Positions 8,576 through 15,939 of a stretch of 64,000 nucleotides of DNA are shown here, piece after piece (the first letter of the stretch is position 1; each line of letters starts with the position of its first letter). The stretch comes from JBCCBV01 sp039033855 (lineage in GTDB: Bacteria > Planctomycetota > Phycisphaerae > Phycisphaerales > Phycisphaeraceae). The translations under genes were made by a program, and so were the position numbers. Below the pieces are notes generated by a model that saw only the letters and a list, made by a program, of their open reading frames with translations, had not been told where the DNA came from and did no database searches. Where the stretch lies: contig JBCCBV010000013.1 in NCBI GenBank assembly GCA_039033855.1, positions 38,974 to 102,973 on the forward strand. The letters run 5' to 3'.

Positions 8576-8595
8576 GACACCCTGCTGCGATCGCC

Positions 8596-9081
8596 ATGCC
8601 GATGACCCCGCCCCCCGCCGACGCTTCCGCCCGCACGCACGCCGCGCTGTTCGACCAGGTCGCAGACCACGCCCGCTCGGCCGGCGTGTTTGGCGCAGTG
8701 CGTACCGAGGCCGCCGCCGTGGCCTGCCGGGCCCTGAACCCCGAGGCCGACGCCGAGTACCGGCTGGAGGTCGCCGAAGACGGCGGGTTTTGGGTCGGCT
8801 TTTTCACCCACGACCGCTGGCTGAGCCAGTCCGTCGAGGCCGACCTGGTCCACACCGGCGACAAGCTCCACGACCTGATCGAGGAAGAGATGATCGACCT
8901 GGGCCTCGGGCGAAAGCTCGCGCCCGGCGACGTGGTCCACTTCCGCGACGACGACAAGCGGTTCGTTTTTCGCACCCGTTTCGACGCCGCGACCCCGGCC
9001 GGAGACCTGGCCAAAGCCCTTGCGGCGTACGAGGCCTGCTTTGTCGAACTCGGCGATGTGGGAGAGTCGGAGGAAGACTAA
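8596..9081 (+). CDS. Hypothetical protein, chaperone/YbjN-like fold suspected
   Basis: A 161-residue acidic soluble protein starting MPMTPPPADASARTHAALF. The pattern is an N-terminal helix, then strands and helices such as EYRLEVAEDGGFWVGFFT and LHDLIEEEMIDLGLGR, ending in a helix and an acidic tail. The alternation resembles YbjN or secretion-chaperone-like folds, but I cannot name a family. A second ATG lies two codons after the first. It stands alone between the methyltransferase and the glycosyltransferase leader. Confidence 0.65.
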   Translation: MPMTPPPADASARTHAALFDQVADHARSAGVFGAVRTEAAAVACRALNPEADAEYRLEVAEDGGFWVGFFTHDRWLSQSVEADLVHTGDKLHDLIEEEMIDLGLGRKLAPGDVVHFRDDDKRFVFRTRFDAATPAGDLAKALAAYEACFVELGDVGESEED

Positions 9082-9190
9082 CCGCCGGCCGTGCGGGCGC
9101 ATAACCCTGTTTTACAACGGGATTTCGAGACCGTGTCGAAGCGACGCGGGCGAGACTCAAACGCATCTCAACCTACCCAGCCCACCCGGA

Positions 9191-9218
9191 TTGCAATCTA
9201 GCCCGGGGCGACTATTCT
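9191..9218 (+). promoter_or_regulatory. Promoter for the 9387 glycosyltransferase
   Basis: TTGCAA (9191-9196) and TATTCT (9213-9218) with a 16-base spacer. The bases just downstream (ctgcgtgg) match the sequence that follows the -10 of the rplK promoter. A start near 9225 would leave a leader of about 160 nucleotides. Confidence 0.45.
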
Positions 9219-9386
9219 CTGCGTGGAAGCCGGGCGGCCACGCCAACGCCGGTCCTTCCGCCAGACCCTGCCCCCCGGGGTCTTCCAGAAGGTTGTCGCT
9301 CGGCGTGGCGGAGCGAGCCCGGGCTTTCAAGGGTCGCAAACCACCGCAGGCCACGGTGGGACGGTCCAAGTGCAGGCAGGTGACTC
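9219..9386 (+). other. Long, structured-looking 5' leader before the glycosyltransferase
   Basis: No plausible gene fills the 305 bases between the stop at 9081 and the ATG at 9387. After the promoter, GCCACGCC (9237-9244) is perfectly complementary to GGCGTGGC (9302-9309), enclosing a shorter internal hairpin near 9265-9285. The ribosome-binding region aggcaggtgactc follows. This may be a regulated leader, but pairing by chance is easy in such G+C-rich DNA. Confidence 0.3.
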
Positions 9387-10919
9387 ATGCGTATTTTGAT
9401 GCTGGGCTGGGAGTTCCCCCCCTTCGTCTCCGGCGGCCTCGGCACGGCCTGCTATGGGCTGACCAAAGCCTTGGCTGCGCGCGGCGCCGAAATCACCTTC
9501 GTCCTACCCAAAGTGACCGGTCAGGATTACCACGAGCACGTCCGCCTGCTGGCCCCGCAGGCCCCGGAAGCCGCGAAGGGCGAGCGCAGCCCCGACGCCG
9601 TGGCTTCGACCTACCGGGTCGACACCACCTCGCCGGCTCCGGTGCAGCAGCCGCCTCCGCCGCAGGTCCAGCCGGATGCGCACCCCGCGCCGCACGATCC
9701 GGGGCTGGAGAACGTGACGTTCCGAGCGGTGCCTTCGCGCATCGCCTCGCCCTACCGCCCGGCCCTGCCTGAACCCGACCGGACCGGCCGGATCGCTCGC
9801 GGGGTCCCGTCGAGGCCGCCCGTGCCGTCGGGCACACCGACACCCGCCCCGGCGCAGGAGCAGATCTCGTTTTTCGCCAATGCGGAAGGCGGTGACGACT
9901 ACGGCGGCGACCTGCTGTCGGAAACCCGCCGATACGCCGACCTGGTGCTGGATTTGGCCGAAGGCGTGGAGTTCGACGCCGTTCACGCCCACGACTGGCT
10001 GACCTTCCCCGCGGCCCAGGCCGTCGCGGCTCGGCACGGCAAGCCCATGGTGGCCCACGTGCACTCGACCGAGTACGACCGCAGCGGCGACCAGCCGCAC
10101 CACGCCCTGGTGGAAATCGAGCGCGCGGGCGTGGCCGCCGCCGACCGGGTGATTGCGGTTTCGCACCTGACCCGCCGGATGCTCGAAACCCGCTACGGGT
10201 GCGACCCGGCCAAGATCCGCGTGGTCTACAACGGGCTGGAAAACGGGACGATCGAGTCGCGCATCAACGCGCCGAACCCCAAGCCCATCCGCAAGACCGA
10301 CAAGATCGTGCTGTTCCTCGGCCGGATCACCATGCAGAAGGGGCCGGAGTATTTCGTGGCCGCCGCCAAGCGGGTGCTCGAATGCGTGTCGGACGTGAAG
10401 TTCGTCATGGCCGGGTCGGGCGATCAGGTCCGACGGGTGATTGAACTGGCCGCGGAATACGGCATCGGCGACCGCGTACTGTTTACCGGCTTCCTCCGGG
10501 GCGAAGACGTGGCCCGCGTCTTCCAGATGGCCGACGTGTACGTGATGCCCTCGGTTTCCGAGCCCTTCGGCATCGCCCCGCTCGAGGCCATCAGCCACGA
10601 CGTGCCGGTGATTATCTCCAAGACCTCCGGCGTGTCCGAGGTGCTCGAGCACGTGCTCAAGGTCGATTTCTGGGACATCGATGAGATGGCCAACAAGATC
10701 GCCGCGGTGCTCAAATACCCGCCGCTGGGCGTCACCATGCGGAGCCACGCCGACCTCGAAGCCAGCCGTCTGACCTGGGACTCGGCCGCCGAGCGGTGCG
10801 ACGCGGTGTACGACGAGCTCACCGGTGCCGCGCCCGAAACGCCCGCCAAGGTCGACCCAACCGCCACGGCGGGATCGCAGGACGCCGGTGGCCCGGCCGT
10901 CGCCCCGAGCGTCAATTAA
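9387..10919 (+). CDS. Glycosyltransferase, glycogen/starch-synthase-like (GT4/GT5 superfamily)
   Basis: A 510-residue GT-B fold enzyme. It opens with MRILMLGWEFPPFVSGGLGT, the nucleotide-sugar-synthase-like N-terminus with its glycine-rich KxGG-equivalent loop (VSGGLGT). Residues about 60-160 are a Pro-rich insertion that looks disordered. AVHAHDWLTFPAAQAVA and MVAHVHSTEYDRSG are typical of starch-synthase-like catalytic domains. The C-terminal domain contains LFLGRITMQKGPEYFV, and SVSEPFGIAPLEAISHDVPV provides the EX7E motif. It probably transfers glucose or mannose from a nucleotide sugar to a soluble glycan or glycogen-like acceptor. The 40-residue tail is Ala/Pro-rich. Confidence 0.93.
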   Translation: MRILMLGWEFPPFVSGGLGTACYGLTKALAARGAEITFVLPKVTGQDYHEHVRLLAPQAPEAAKGERSPDAVASTYRVDTTSPAPVQQPPPPQVQPDAHPAPHDPGLENVTFRAVPSRIASPYRPALPEPDRTGRIARGVPSRPPVPSGTPTPAPAQEQISFFANAEGGDDYGGDLLSETRRYADLVLDLAEGVEFDAVHAHDWLTFPAAQAVAARHGKPMVAHVHSTEYDRSGDQPHHALVEIERAGVAAADRVIAVSHLTRRMLETRYGCDPAKIRVVYNGLENGTIESRINAPNPKPIRKTDKIVLFLGRITMQKGPEYFVAAAKRVLECVSDVKFVMAGSGDQVRRVIELAAEYGIGDRVLFTGFLRGEDVARVFQMADVYVMPSVSEPFGIAPLEAISHDVPVIISKTSGVSEVLEHVLKVDFWDIDEMANKIAAVLKYPPLGVTMRSHADLEASRLTWDSAAERCDAVYDELTGAAPETPAKVDPTATAGSQDAGGPAVAPSVN

Positions 10920-10923
10920 GCCG

Positions 10924-10953
10924 CCGACCAGAACCACGCCGACCAGAACCACG
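10924..10953. repeat. Two tandem copies of a 15-base unit
   Basis: The unit ccgaccagaaccacg occurs twice in direct succession just after the stop of the glycosyltransferase at 10919. Two copies only; no function is apparent. Confidence 0.7.
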
Positions 10954-11038
10954 CCGGGCTGATCCGACCGGCCGCGTTGCGGCGCTGTTGCGGCGGCTCT
11001 GTTGAGGCTATAGATCGTCCGCGGCCGATAACACCCCG

Positions 11039-11752
11039 GTGAGCCAACGCAAAGCGTCTACGCCCGGCGATTCAGCGATTTCATACTACGGCTTCGGGCC
11101 GCAGCGACCGCCCCACGTGTTCCGCTGGGGCCGCCCTGCCGCTTCGACCCAGCCCAAGGTCCCGCGACGGGCCTGGCCGGTCCGGGCCGTGCGCGGTGGG
11201 GCACGGCTGGTCCGAGCGGTCTGTCGGATCGACTACCGCCGATACGCCGCGCCCGTGCTCGGCCTGCTGGCGCTGCTGCTCCTGGTGGTCTTGGCCTCGG
11301 TACTCGACCTGGTCGACGACGTCCGCCCGGGCGCCCGGGCCAACAACGCGGGCATGGCCTTCCACATCGGGCCGGCTTCGCAATACCGCGAAACCGGGGT
11401 CTATCACGATTTCGTGGGCAGCCAGGGCGTTTACTTGGTCTCCGACCACGGGATGCTGGTGGCGCTCGACGCCAAGTCGCCCGAGGCGCCCGACCGCACG
11501 CTTCTGTTCGACCGCAGCACTCAGCAGTTCCGTTGCCCACGGACCAACGCCCGCTACACCCGCGACGGACTGCCGCTGAGCGGCTCGCACGCCACCCGGG
11601 CCATGGAGCGTTGCTACCTCCGCGGGCTCGGGCCCGACGACGACCCCGACACCCACCTGATCGTCGATCCGAACCCCGACCGCCGGTACCGGTTCGAGGA
11701 CAACCGGTGGTCGAACCCCTTCTCGGCACGGCTGTTCGCCGACCAGCTCTAG
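11039..11752 (+). CDS. Membrane-anchored Rieske-like protein lacking cluster ligands
   Basis: A 237-residue protein with a basic Pro/Arg-rich N-terminus, one membrane helix at about residues 70-92 (YAAPVLGLLALLLLVV) and a C-terminal domain. That domain reads like a Rieske fold: VYLVSDHGMLVALDAK (131-146) matches the strand pair before the first ligand loop, and FRCPRTNARYTRDG with LPLSG (164-182) matches the second loop and its flanking strands, normally CPCHGs.fd..G..v.GP. The Cys-x-His of loop one is absent (SPEAPDRTL) and the second loop has CPRTN instead of CPCHG, so only Cys166 survives. It should not bind a 2Fe-2S cluster. The GTG start at 11039 was chosen by reading frame. No cytochrome b neighbour is present. 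The fold assignment is inferred from pattern. Confidence 0.75.
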   Translation: MSQRKASTPGDSAISYYGFGPQRPPHVFRWGRPAASTQPKVPRRAWPVRAVRGGARLVRAVCRIDYRRYAAPVLGLLALLLLVVLASVLDLVDDVRPGARANNAGMAFHIGPASQYRETGVYHDFVGSQGVYLVSDHGMLVALDAKSPEAPDRTLLFDRSTQQFRCPRTNARYTRDGLPLSGSHATRAMERCYLRGLGPDDDPDTHLIVDPNPDRRYRFEDNRWSNPFSARLFADQL

Positions 11753-11777
11753 GCTCGCCCAAAGCGACCGGCGCTTC

Positions 11778-11828
11778 CCGAACAAACCGGCCGGAGCCGA
11801 AACCGGCCTGCTCGCGAGCCGTGTTCGG
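11778..11828 (+). other. Potential three-helix nucleic-acid structure
   Basis: CCGAACA (11778-11784) pairs with TGTTCGG (11822-11828). Inside it, GGCCGG (11789-11794) pairs with CCGGCC (11803-11808), and GCT (11810-11812) pairs with AGC (11817-11819) around a CGCG loop. All three helices are perfect. There is no T-run after it, so it is not a standard intrinsic terminator for the gene ending at 11752. Confidence 0.35.
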
Positions 11829-11869
11829 TTCAACTCGCCAAAACACCCAACCATTTGACGAACCCGGAC

Positions 11870-11898
11870 TTGACGTTCGGCGTTGGTTCGTGCATGAT
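11870..11898 (+). promoter_or_regulatory. Promoter with embedded GTTC-N7-GTTC direct repeat
   Basis: TTGACG (11870-11875), 17-base spacer, CATGAT (11893-11898). The spacer contains GTTC (11875-11878) and GTTC (11886-11889) seven bases apart, the same arrangement as the LexA box known from Alphaproteobacteria. The lexA start is about 540 bases downstream. A second GAAC-N7-GAAC occurs inside miaB, so chance occurrence is possible. Confidence 0.35.
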
Positions 11899-12438
11899 CG
11901 GACCCAAACAAGACCCTGAAAAAACGTCATCCATGGCCAGCCTTCTACCCGATCCATTGCGTGTACCGCGAAACACCGACCCCGTATGTTGCGGGGCGTC
12001 GCGCGGAGACCTCAAGATCGGGCGCCTTAACGATGACCACCCCCCCGCTGCTGATGACCGGACCCGGAGGCGATTTTTCGACCCGCTGGCAGGCCGTAGG
12101 AGGCCGGATGCGACGCGTCGCGGCGGGCATGGCCGCTTCGGGCGAAGAAGGTTCGGGCGGAGCCGGCGGGCATGCCTCGCACCCGAACATGCCCCAGGCC
12201 GAACGGGAGCTCGCAAGCACCGGAGCCCCGCGCCAAGCCGACCGGTTCGAGCACGTCGAGACGTCGCCCACGGCCGCACCGGGCTATGCCCAGGCTTTGT
12301 CGGCAGGGGCCAAAGCCCGTTTCCTGCCCCGCCGGTTCAAGCTGACGATCACGCCGCCGGTTTCGCTTTCTCTTGCCCCCCGCTCTGCCGATGGATCGGC
12401 CGAGCCGAACCCAAGCCCCCTCCCGGGAACGCCCCGCC

Positions 12439-13074
12439 ATGTCGCTCAACCTGACCCCCAAGCAGAAGCGGATCCTGCGTCTGATCCGCGACACCCGGCT
12501 GTCCAAAGGCTATTCGCCGACGATGCAGGAGCTCGGCGAGATGCTCGGCGTGTCCAAGGTCACCGTCTTCGAGCACGTCGAGGCGCTGATCAAGAAGGGC
12601 GCTTTGCGCCGCGACCCCAACAAGGCACGCTCTTTGGAGCCCGTGGATGAAGCCGACCTGCCGGACGAGCACCGCGGGTCGCGCCTGCCGTTGGTGGGCT
12701 CGATCGCGGCCGGCTCGCCCATCGAAGCGCTCGAGCAGGACCAGTACCTGGACCTCGAATCCGTGTTCGCCCCGACCCACGGCCCGGCGTCGGGCGTGCG
12801 CAAGTTCGTCCTGCGGGTCCGCGGCGACTCGATGATCGACGAGCAGATCCGCGACGGCGACTACGTCGTCTGCGAACAGCGCAACGTCGCCCGCAACGGC
12901 CAGACCGTGGTCGCACTGCTCGACACCGGCGAAGCCACGCTCAAAAAGTACTACCGCGAGCCCGACGGGACCATCCGCCTGCAGCCCGCCAACGACAAGT
13001 ACGAGCCGCTGCGACTGCCCGCCGAGCAGGTGCAGGTCCAGGGCCTGTGCATCGGCGTGGTGCGAGCGTATTGA
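12439..13074 (+). CDS. lexA: LexA SOS repressor
   Basis: A 211-residue transcriptional repressor that self-cleaves when stimulated by RecA-ssDNA, releasing the SOS regulon. The N-terminal winged helix-turn-helix (SPTMQELGEMLGVSKVTVFEHV, residues 26-47) binds the operator. The linker has the Ala91-Gly92 cleavage bond in VGSIAAGSP. The catalytic dyad is Ser131 (RGDSM) and Lys169 (ATLKKYY). Residues 40-45 (KVTVFE) replace the more usual SxxAA of the recognition helix, consistent with an operator that differs from the E. coli box. The ATG at 12439 was chosen because the protein then begins exactly at the conserved LTPKQKRIL. Confidence 0.96.
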   Translation: MSLNLTPKQKRILRLIRDTRLSKGYSPTMQELGEMLGVSKVTVFEHVEALIKKGALRRDPNKARSLEPVDEADLPDEHRGSRLPLVGSIAAGSPIEALEQDQYLDLESVFAPTHGPASGVRKFVLRVRGDSMIDEQIRDGDYVVCEQRNVARNGQTVVALLDTGEATLKKYYREPDGTIRLQPANDKYEPLRLPAEQVQVQGLCIGVVRAY

Positions 13075-13136
13075 ACCGTGCGATCCGGCCATGGCCCGGC
13101 GCACATTGCAATCCGGGAGAGTGCGCACCGCCGGAG

Positions 13137-13748
13137 CTAGCCGGGTGTGAGGCTTGGTCGCCCGGGTATCTGATGCGCCGCGGCCACATCTCGGACCAGT
13201 CGGCCGACCTCTTTCACTTCGGGGATGCCGAAGAATCCGATCTCTTTGGTGTCGCGGTGGCCGTCGGAATCGGTGCTGGACTCGCGTTCGAGGATCAGGT
13301 CGCCCGAGCCGTCGGGTTGCGTGCGACGCTTGAGCACGGTCAAACGGTCGGCGGGGAAGGCCTGCAAGTCCGACCTACGGCCGATCCTCAGGATGATCGC
13401 GCGCTCTTCGGTAATCACATACGCGGTGCGCTTGGCCACCCGGTAAGACCACCAGGGCGTCGCAAACATCCCCAAGCCGATGGCAATGAACGGAAGGCCG
13501 AATGCGGCGAACCCCAGCGATCCGCCGGCGCCGGCCTGGCCCAGCAGGCCCGCCGCGCCAAGGGTCCAGAACACCGCGAAGCCGGTCCACGGGACGGCGA
13601 ACAGCACCAAAGGCAAATCTCGCTTGGCCACACGCTTTGGGCTGGGCTGGCCGGCCCACAGGAGTGTCTCGTTGGGACCGAGTTCGCTTTCGATGGCGGC
13701 CTGGAGGTCGCTTGGGAACAGATAGGCGTCGAGCAGCGGACGGGACAT
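13137..13748 (-). CDS. Membrane PH-like domain protein, copy 1
   Basis: A 203-residue protein with an N-terminal cytoplasmic segment (ELGPNETLLWAGQPSP), two closely spaced membrane helices (LPLVLFAVPWTGFAVFWTLG and FAAFGLPFIAIGLGMFATP) and a C-terminal PH-like beta domain. Within the latter, TAYVITEERAIILRIG and DGSGDLILERE are typical of bacterial PH-like membrane proteins of the YdbS type. Function unknown; members are thought to sit at the inner membrane. It is a tandem paralog of the next gene upstream: WAGQPSPKR versus WFQQPSPMR, and FGIPEVKEV versus YGIPDVREV. Confidence 0.8.
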   Translation of the reverse strand: MSRPLLDAYLFPSDLQAAIESELGPNETLLWAGQPSPKRVAKRDLPLVLFAVPWTGFAVFWTLGAAGLLGQAGAGGSLGFAAFGLPFIAIGLGMFATPWWSYRVAKRTAYVITEERAIILRIGRRSDLQAFPADRLTVLKRRTQPDGSGDLILERESSTDSDGHRDTKEIGFFGIPEVKEVGRLVRDVAAAHQIPGRPSLTPG

Positions 13749-13818
13749 CCGGGCAAGCTATCGCGCCGCGCTCGTGATAGCCGACGTCAGCCAGGCCGCG
13801 GGCAACGCAAGAAACGGG

Positions 13819-14418
13819 CTAGGCCCCTGCGCGGTGCGCCTCTACCACGTCGCGCAAGATGGCTTCGACCTCGCGCACATCGGGTATGCCGTAGAACCCG
13901 ACCGGGCGTGAGCGGGTTTCGCCCTTGGCGTTGGTGTAGGTTTCGCGGGCGAGGATCAGGTCGCCCGAGCCGTCGTCTCGCTCGATGCGTTCGATGTCGT
14001 GCAACTTGTCGGGCCCGAAGCTGCGGACGCGGATCGACACGCTGGCCTCGATCGAAATCGCCCGACGGTCGGTCACAACGTACCCCGATTTCTTGGCGTG
14101 CCGGTGGGCGCCGTAGGGCGCGAACAGCATCAGCATGCCAAACAGCAGGAAGACCAGGCACATCGCCATGGCCGCGATGGATTGCGTGGATTGGCTTGAG
14201 CCCGATCCGCCCAGCACGCCGGCGAAGTGCAGCGCCATGAACCCGGCGATCCCGGTCCAAGGCACGGCGAAGATCAGGATCGGCAACGCCTTGCGGACCA
14301 TGCGCATCGGGCTGGGCTGCTGGAACCACAGGATGGTTTCCTGCGGGTCCAGCTCGGAATCGACCGCGGACCGCAACCCGGGAGGCAGGTCGAGCAGGTT
14401 GAGCATCGGCCGGTCCAT
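13819..14418 (-). CDS. Membrane PH-like domain protein, copy 2
   Basis: A 199-residue paralog of the neighbouring gene with the same layout: DPQETILWFQQPSPMR at the N-terminus, membrane helices ILIFAVPWTGIAGFMAL and MAMCLVFLLFGMLMLFAP, and a C-terminal PH-like domain containing GYVVTDRRAISIE and DDGSGDLILARETY. The two genes arose by tandem duplication, and the pairing suggests a hetero-oligomer or subfunctionalised pair. The ATG at 14418 is supported by a promoter immediately upstream. No family-specific function is known to me. Confidence 0.8.
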   Translation of the reverse strand: MDRPMLNLLDLPPGLRSAVDSELDPQETILWFQQPSPMRMVRKALPILIFAVPWTGIAGFMALHFAGVLGGSGSSQSTQSIAAMAMCLVFLLFGMLMLFAPYGAHRHAKKSGYVVTDRRAISIEASVSIRVRSFGPDKLHDIERIERDDGSGDLILARETYTNAKGETRSRPVGFYGIPDVREVEAILRDVVEAHRAGA

Positions 14419-14425
14419 GGGCGCG

Positions 14426-14454
14426 AGCGTATCTCCCCGAGTGCATGCCGCCAA
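14426..14454 (-). promoter_or_regulatory. Promoter for PH-like copy 2, near-leaderless
   Basis: Reading the minus strand, TTGGCG (14454-14449) and TACGCT (14431-14426) are 17 bases apart. The -10 ends 7 bases before the ATG at 14418, so transcription would start at or next to the initiation codon. Confidence 0.45.
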
Positions 14455-14517
14455 GACGCGCATATTCAAGCACCCCAGCCAGACGACAACACGGCGTACC
14501 TCCGCTAGCTTGCGGGC

Positions 14518-15393
14518 ATGCCTTTGCGACCGGAACCCAATCAAGGCCAGACCGTCGGGCTGATCGCGGGCGCGGGCCGCTTGCCCGTGCTCCAAGCCGA
14601 GGGCCTGCGCGCGGCCGGGCTGAACGTCGCCGGTTTGCGGCTGATTCCCGAAGTCGATCCCGCGCTCCCCGGCTTGTGCACCAGCTTCGGTACGGCGCCG
14701 CTGCTCCGGCCGGCCACCTGGGCCCGCAAACTGGTCCGGGTTGGCGTGCGTGAGGCCGTGCTGGTCGGCAAGATCGAGAAGCACGACCTGGCCACGAACC
14801 CGGTCACCTGGGCCCGCCTGATCCCCAGCCCGGGGGTGGTCCGGCTGTTCTGGCAGATCCGCAAGCGCGACATGCGCAGCCAGAGCCTCTTGAACCACAT
14901 CGCGGATATGGTTTCGACCCGAGGATTGGAACTCATCGACACCACCCGCTACATCCCCGAGCACCTGGCGACCCAGGGCGTCATGACCCGTCGAAAACCC
15001 ACCGACCGTCAGCGGTCCGACGTGACGTTTGGCTGGCCGATCCTCATGCGGCTCAACGAGCTCGATGTCGGCCAGGCGATGGCCGTGCAAAACGCCGACG
15101 TGGCGGCGGTGGAAGCGCTCGAAGGCACCGACCGGATGATCGAGCGCACCGGCATGATGCTCAAAGGCAAGGGCTGGCGGATGCTCAAGGGGGCGCCGGC
15201 GTCGAAAGACCCGCGCTTCGACGTGCCCACCGTGGGGCTGCGGACCATCGAACTGCTCAAAGCGGCCGGGGCCGACTGCCTGGCCCTTGCGGCCGGTCGG
15301 GTCATCATGGTCGATAAGCCGAAGGTGATCGAGGCCGCCGACGCGGCGGGCATCTGCGTGCTCGGCGTCGAACCTTCGGAAGCCCCGGCTTAA
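14518..15393 (+). CDS. lpxI: UDP-2,3-diacylglucosamine pyrophosphatase LpxI
   Basis: A 291-residue cytoplasmic enzyme that hydrolyses UDP-2,3-diacylglucosamine to lipid X and UMP in lipid A synthesis, replacing LpxH. Family hallmarks are visible: VGLIAGAGRLPVL at the N-terminus, AVLVGKIEK, IRKRDMRSQSLLNHIAD with the conserved acidic and basic residues, and the C-terminal catalytic domain with QNADVAAVEALEGTDRMIER, FDVPTVGLRTIELL and AAGRVIMVDK. Length and motif order match the DUF1009/LpxI family. Its presence shows that the organism makes a lipid A-type outer membrane. It is divergent from the PH-like gene pair. Confidence 0.94.
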   Translation: MPLRPEPNQGQTVGLIAGAGRLPVLQAEGLRAAGLNVAGLRLIPEVDPALPGLCTSFGTAPLLRPATWARKLVRVGVREAVLVGKIEKHDLATNPVTWARLIPSPGVVRLFWQIRKRDMRSQSLLNHIADMVSTRGLELIDTTRYIPEHLATQGVMTRRKPTDRQRSDVTFGWPILMRLNELDVGQAMAVQNADVAAVEALEGTDRMIERTGMMLKGKGWRMLKGAPASKDPRFDVPTVGLRTIELLKAAGADCLALAAGRVIMVDKPKVIEAADAAGICVLGVEPSEAPA

Positions 15394-15411
15394 GCACGTG
15401 GTCCACCGCGG

Positions 15412-15939
15412 TTAACGGCCGGGCTGCGTGGCCGGCTGCGACTGACCGAACGCTTCGGGTATCTGCCTCGGATCGACCGGGCCGGAGTCGAGCGGCAGCC
15501 CTGCCTGGGCCCAGGCCTGCACGCCGCCGCGGAGTACGTAGACCTCTTGATACCCGCTGCGCATCAGCTTCTTGGCGCCGGCCGCGGCCAGCAGGCCGTC
15601 GGGCTCGGCGTACACCACGATCGGCCGGCCGATCCACGGGGCGCGCGGGGCGCCGCCGATCGACTGCACCGCTGCGCGCAGCGCCCCCGGAAGCCTGCGA
15701 GCCTCGAACGCACGCTCGTCCCGCAGGTCGACCAGCGCCACCGGCTCGTCGGGGTCGGCCGTAATCGTCAGTTTGTTGTGGAGTTCGACCGGGCCGAGGT
15801 ACGTCAGGTCGGCGTCACTCAGCCCGGCGTTGCAGCCGACGAAGGCCGCCATCCCCACGCCGAGCACGGCCAGCCGCAGGCCGAAGCGCAAGCCGGTACA
15901 CAAATCATTCTTGCGAATACGAGAAATCAAAATATTCAT
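15412..15939 (-). CDS. Rhodanese-like lipoprotein without the catalytic cysteine
   Basis: A 175-residue protein with a signal peptide ending in a lipobox (AAFVGC, acylated Cys36) and a rhodanese fold: VALVDLRDERAFEARRLPGA, then RPIVVYAEPDGLLAAAGAKKL and VYVLRGGVQAWAQAGLPL. In active sulfurtransferases the loop after VVY carries a cysteine (CxxGxR); here it is AEPDGL, and the mature protein has no cysteine except the lipidated one. It is therefore probably a non-catalytic binding domain exposed on the periplasmic face of a membrane. Its start overlaps the stop of the serine hydrolase upstream by four bases, so the two are co-translated. Confidence 0.85.
   Translation of the reverse strand: MNILISRIRKNDLCTGLRFGLRLAVLGVGMAAFVGCNAGLSDADLTYLGPVELHNKLTITADPDEPVALVDLRDERAFEARRLPGALRAAVQSIGGAPRAPWIGRPIVVYAEPDGLLAAAGAKKLMRSGYQEVYVLRGGVQAWAQAGLPLDSGPVDPRQIPEAFGQSQPATQPGR

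Larger units (their letters stand above)
11753..12438. other. 686-base interval before lexA without a convincing gene
   Basis: Several open frames cross this interval, but none has recognisable protein character and the longest runs about 200 bases into lexA in another frame. The interval holds a possible structured element (11778-11828) and a promoter-like site with a direct repeat (11870-11898). If that promoter drives lexA, the leader is more than 500 nucleotides long. Confidence 0.6.

Noticed and set aside
11961..12650. A 229-codon plus-strand frame upstream of and overlapping lexA
   Set aside because: It runs about 200 bases into lexA in another frame and has Gly/Ala/Pro-rich, non-conserved character. 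The lexA frame has unmistakable motifs.
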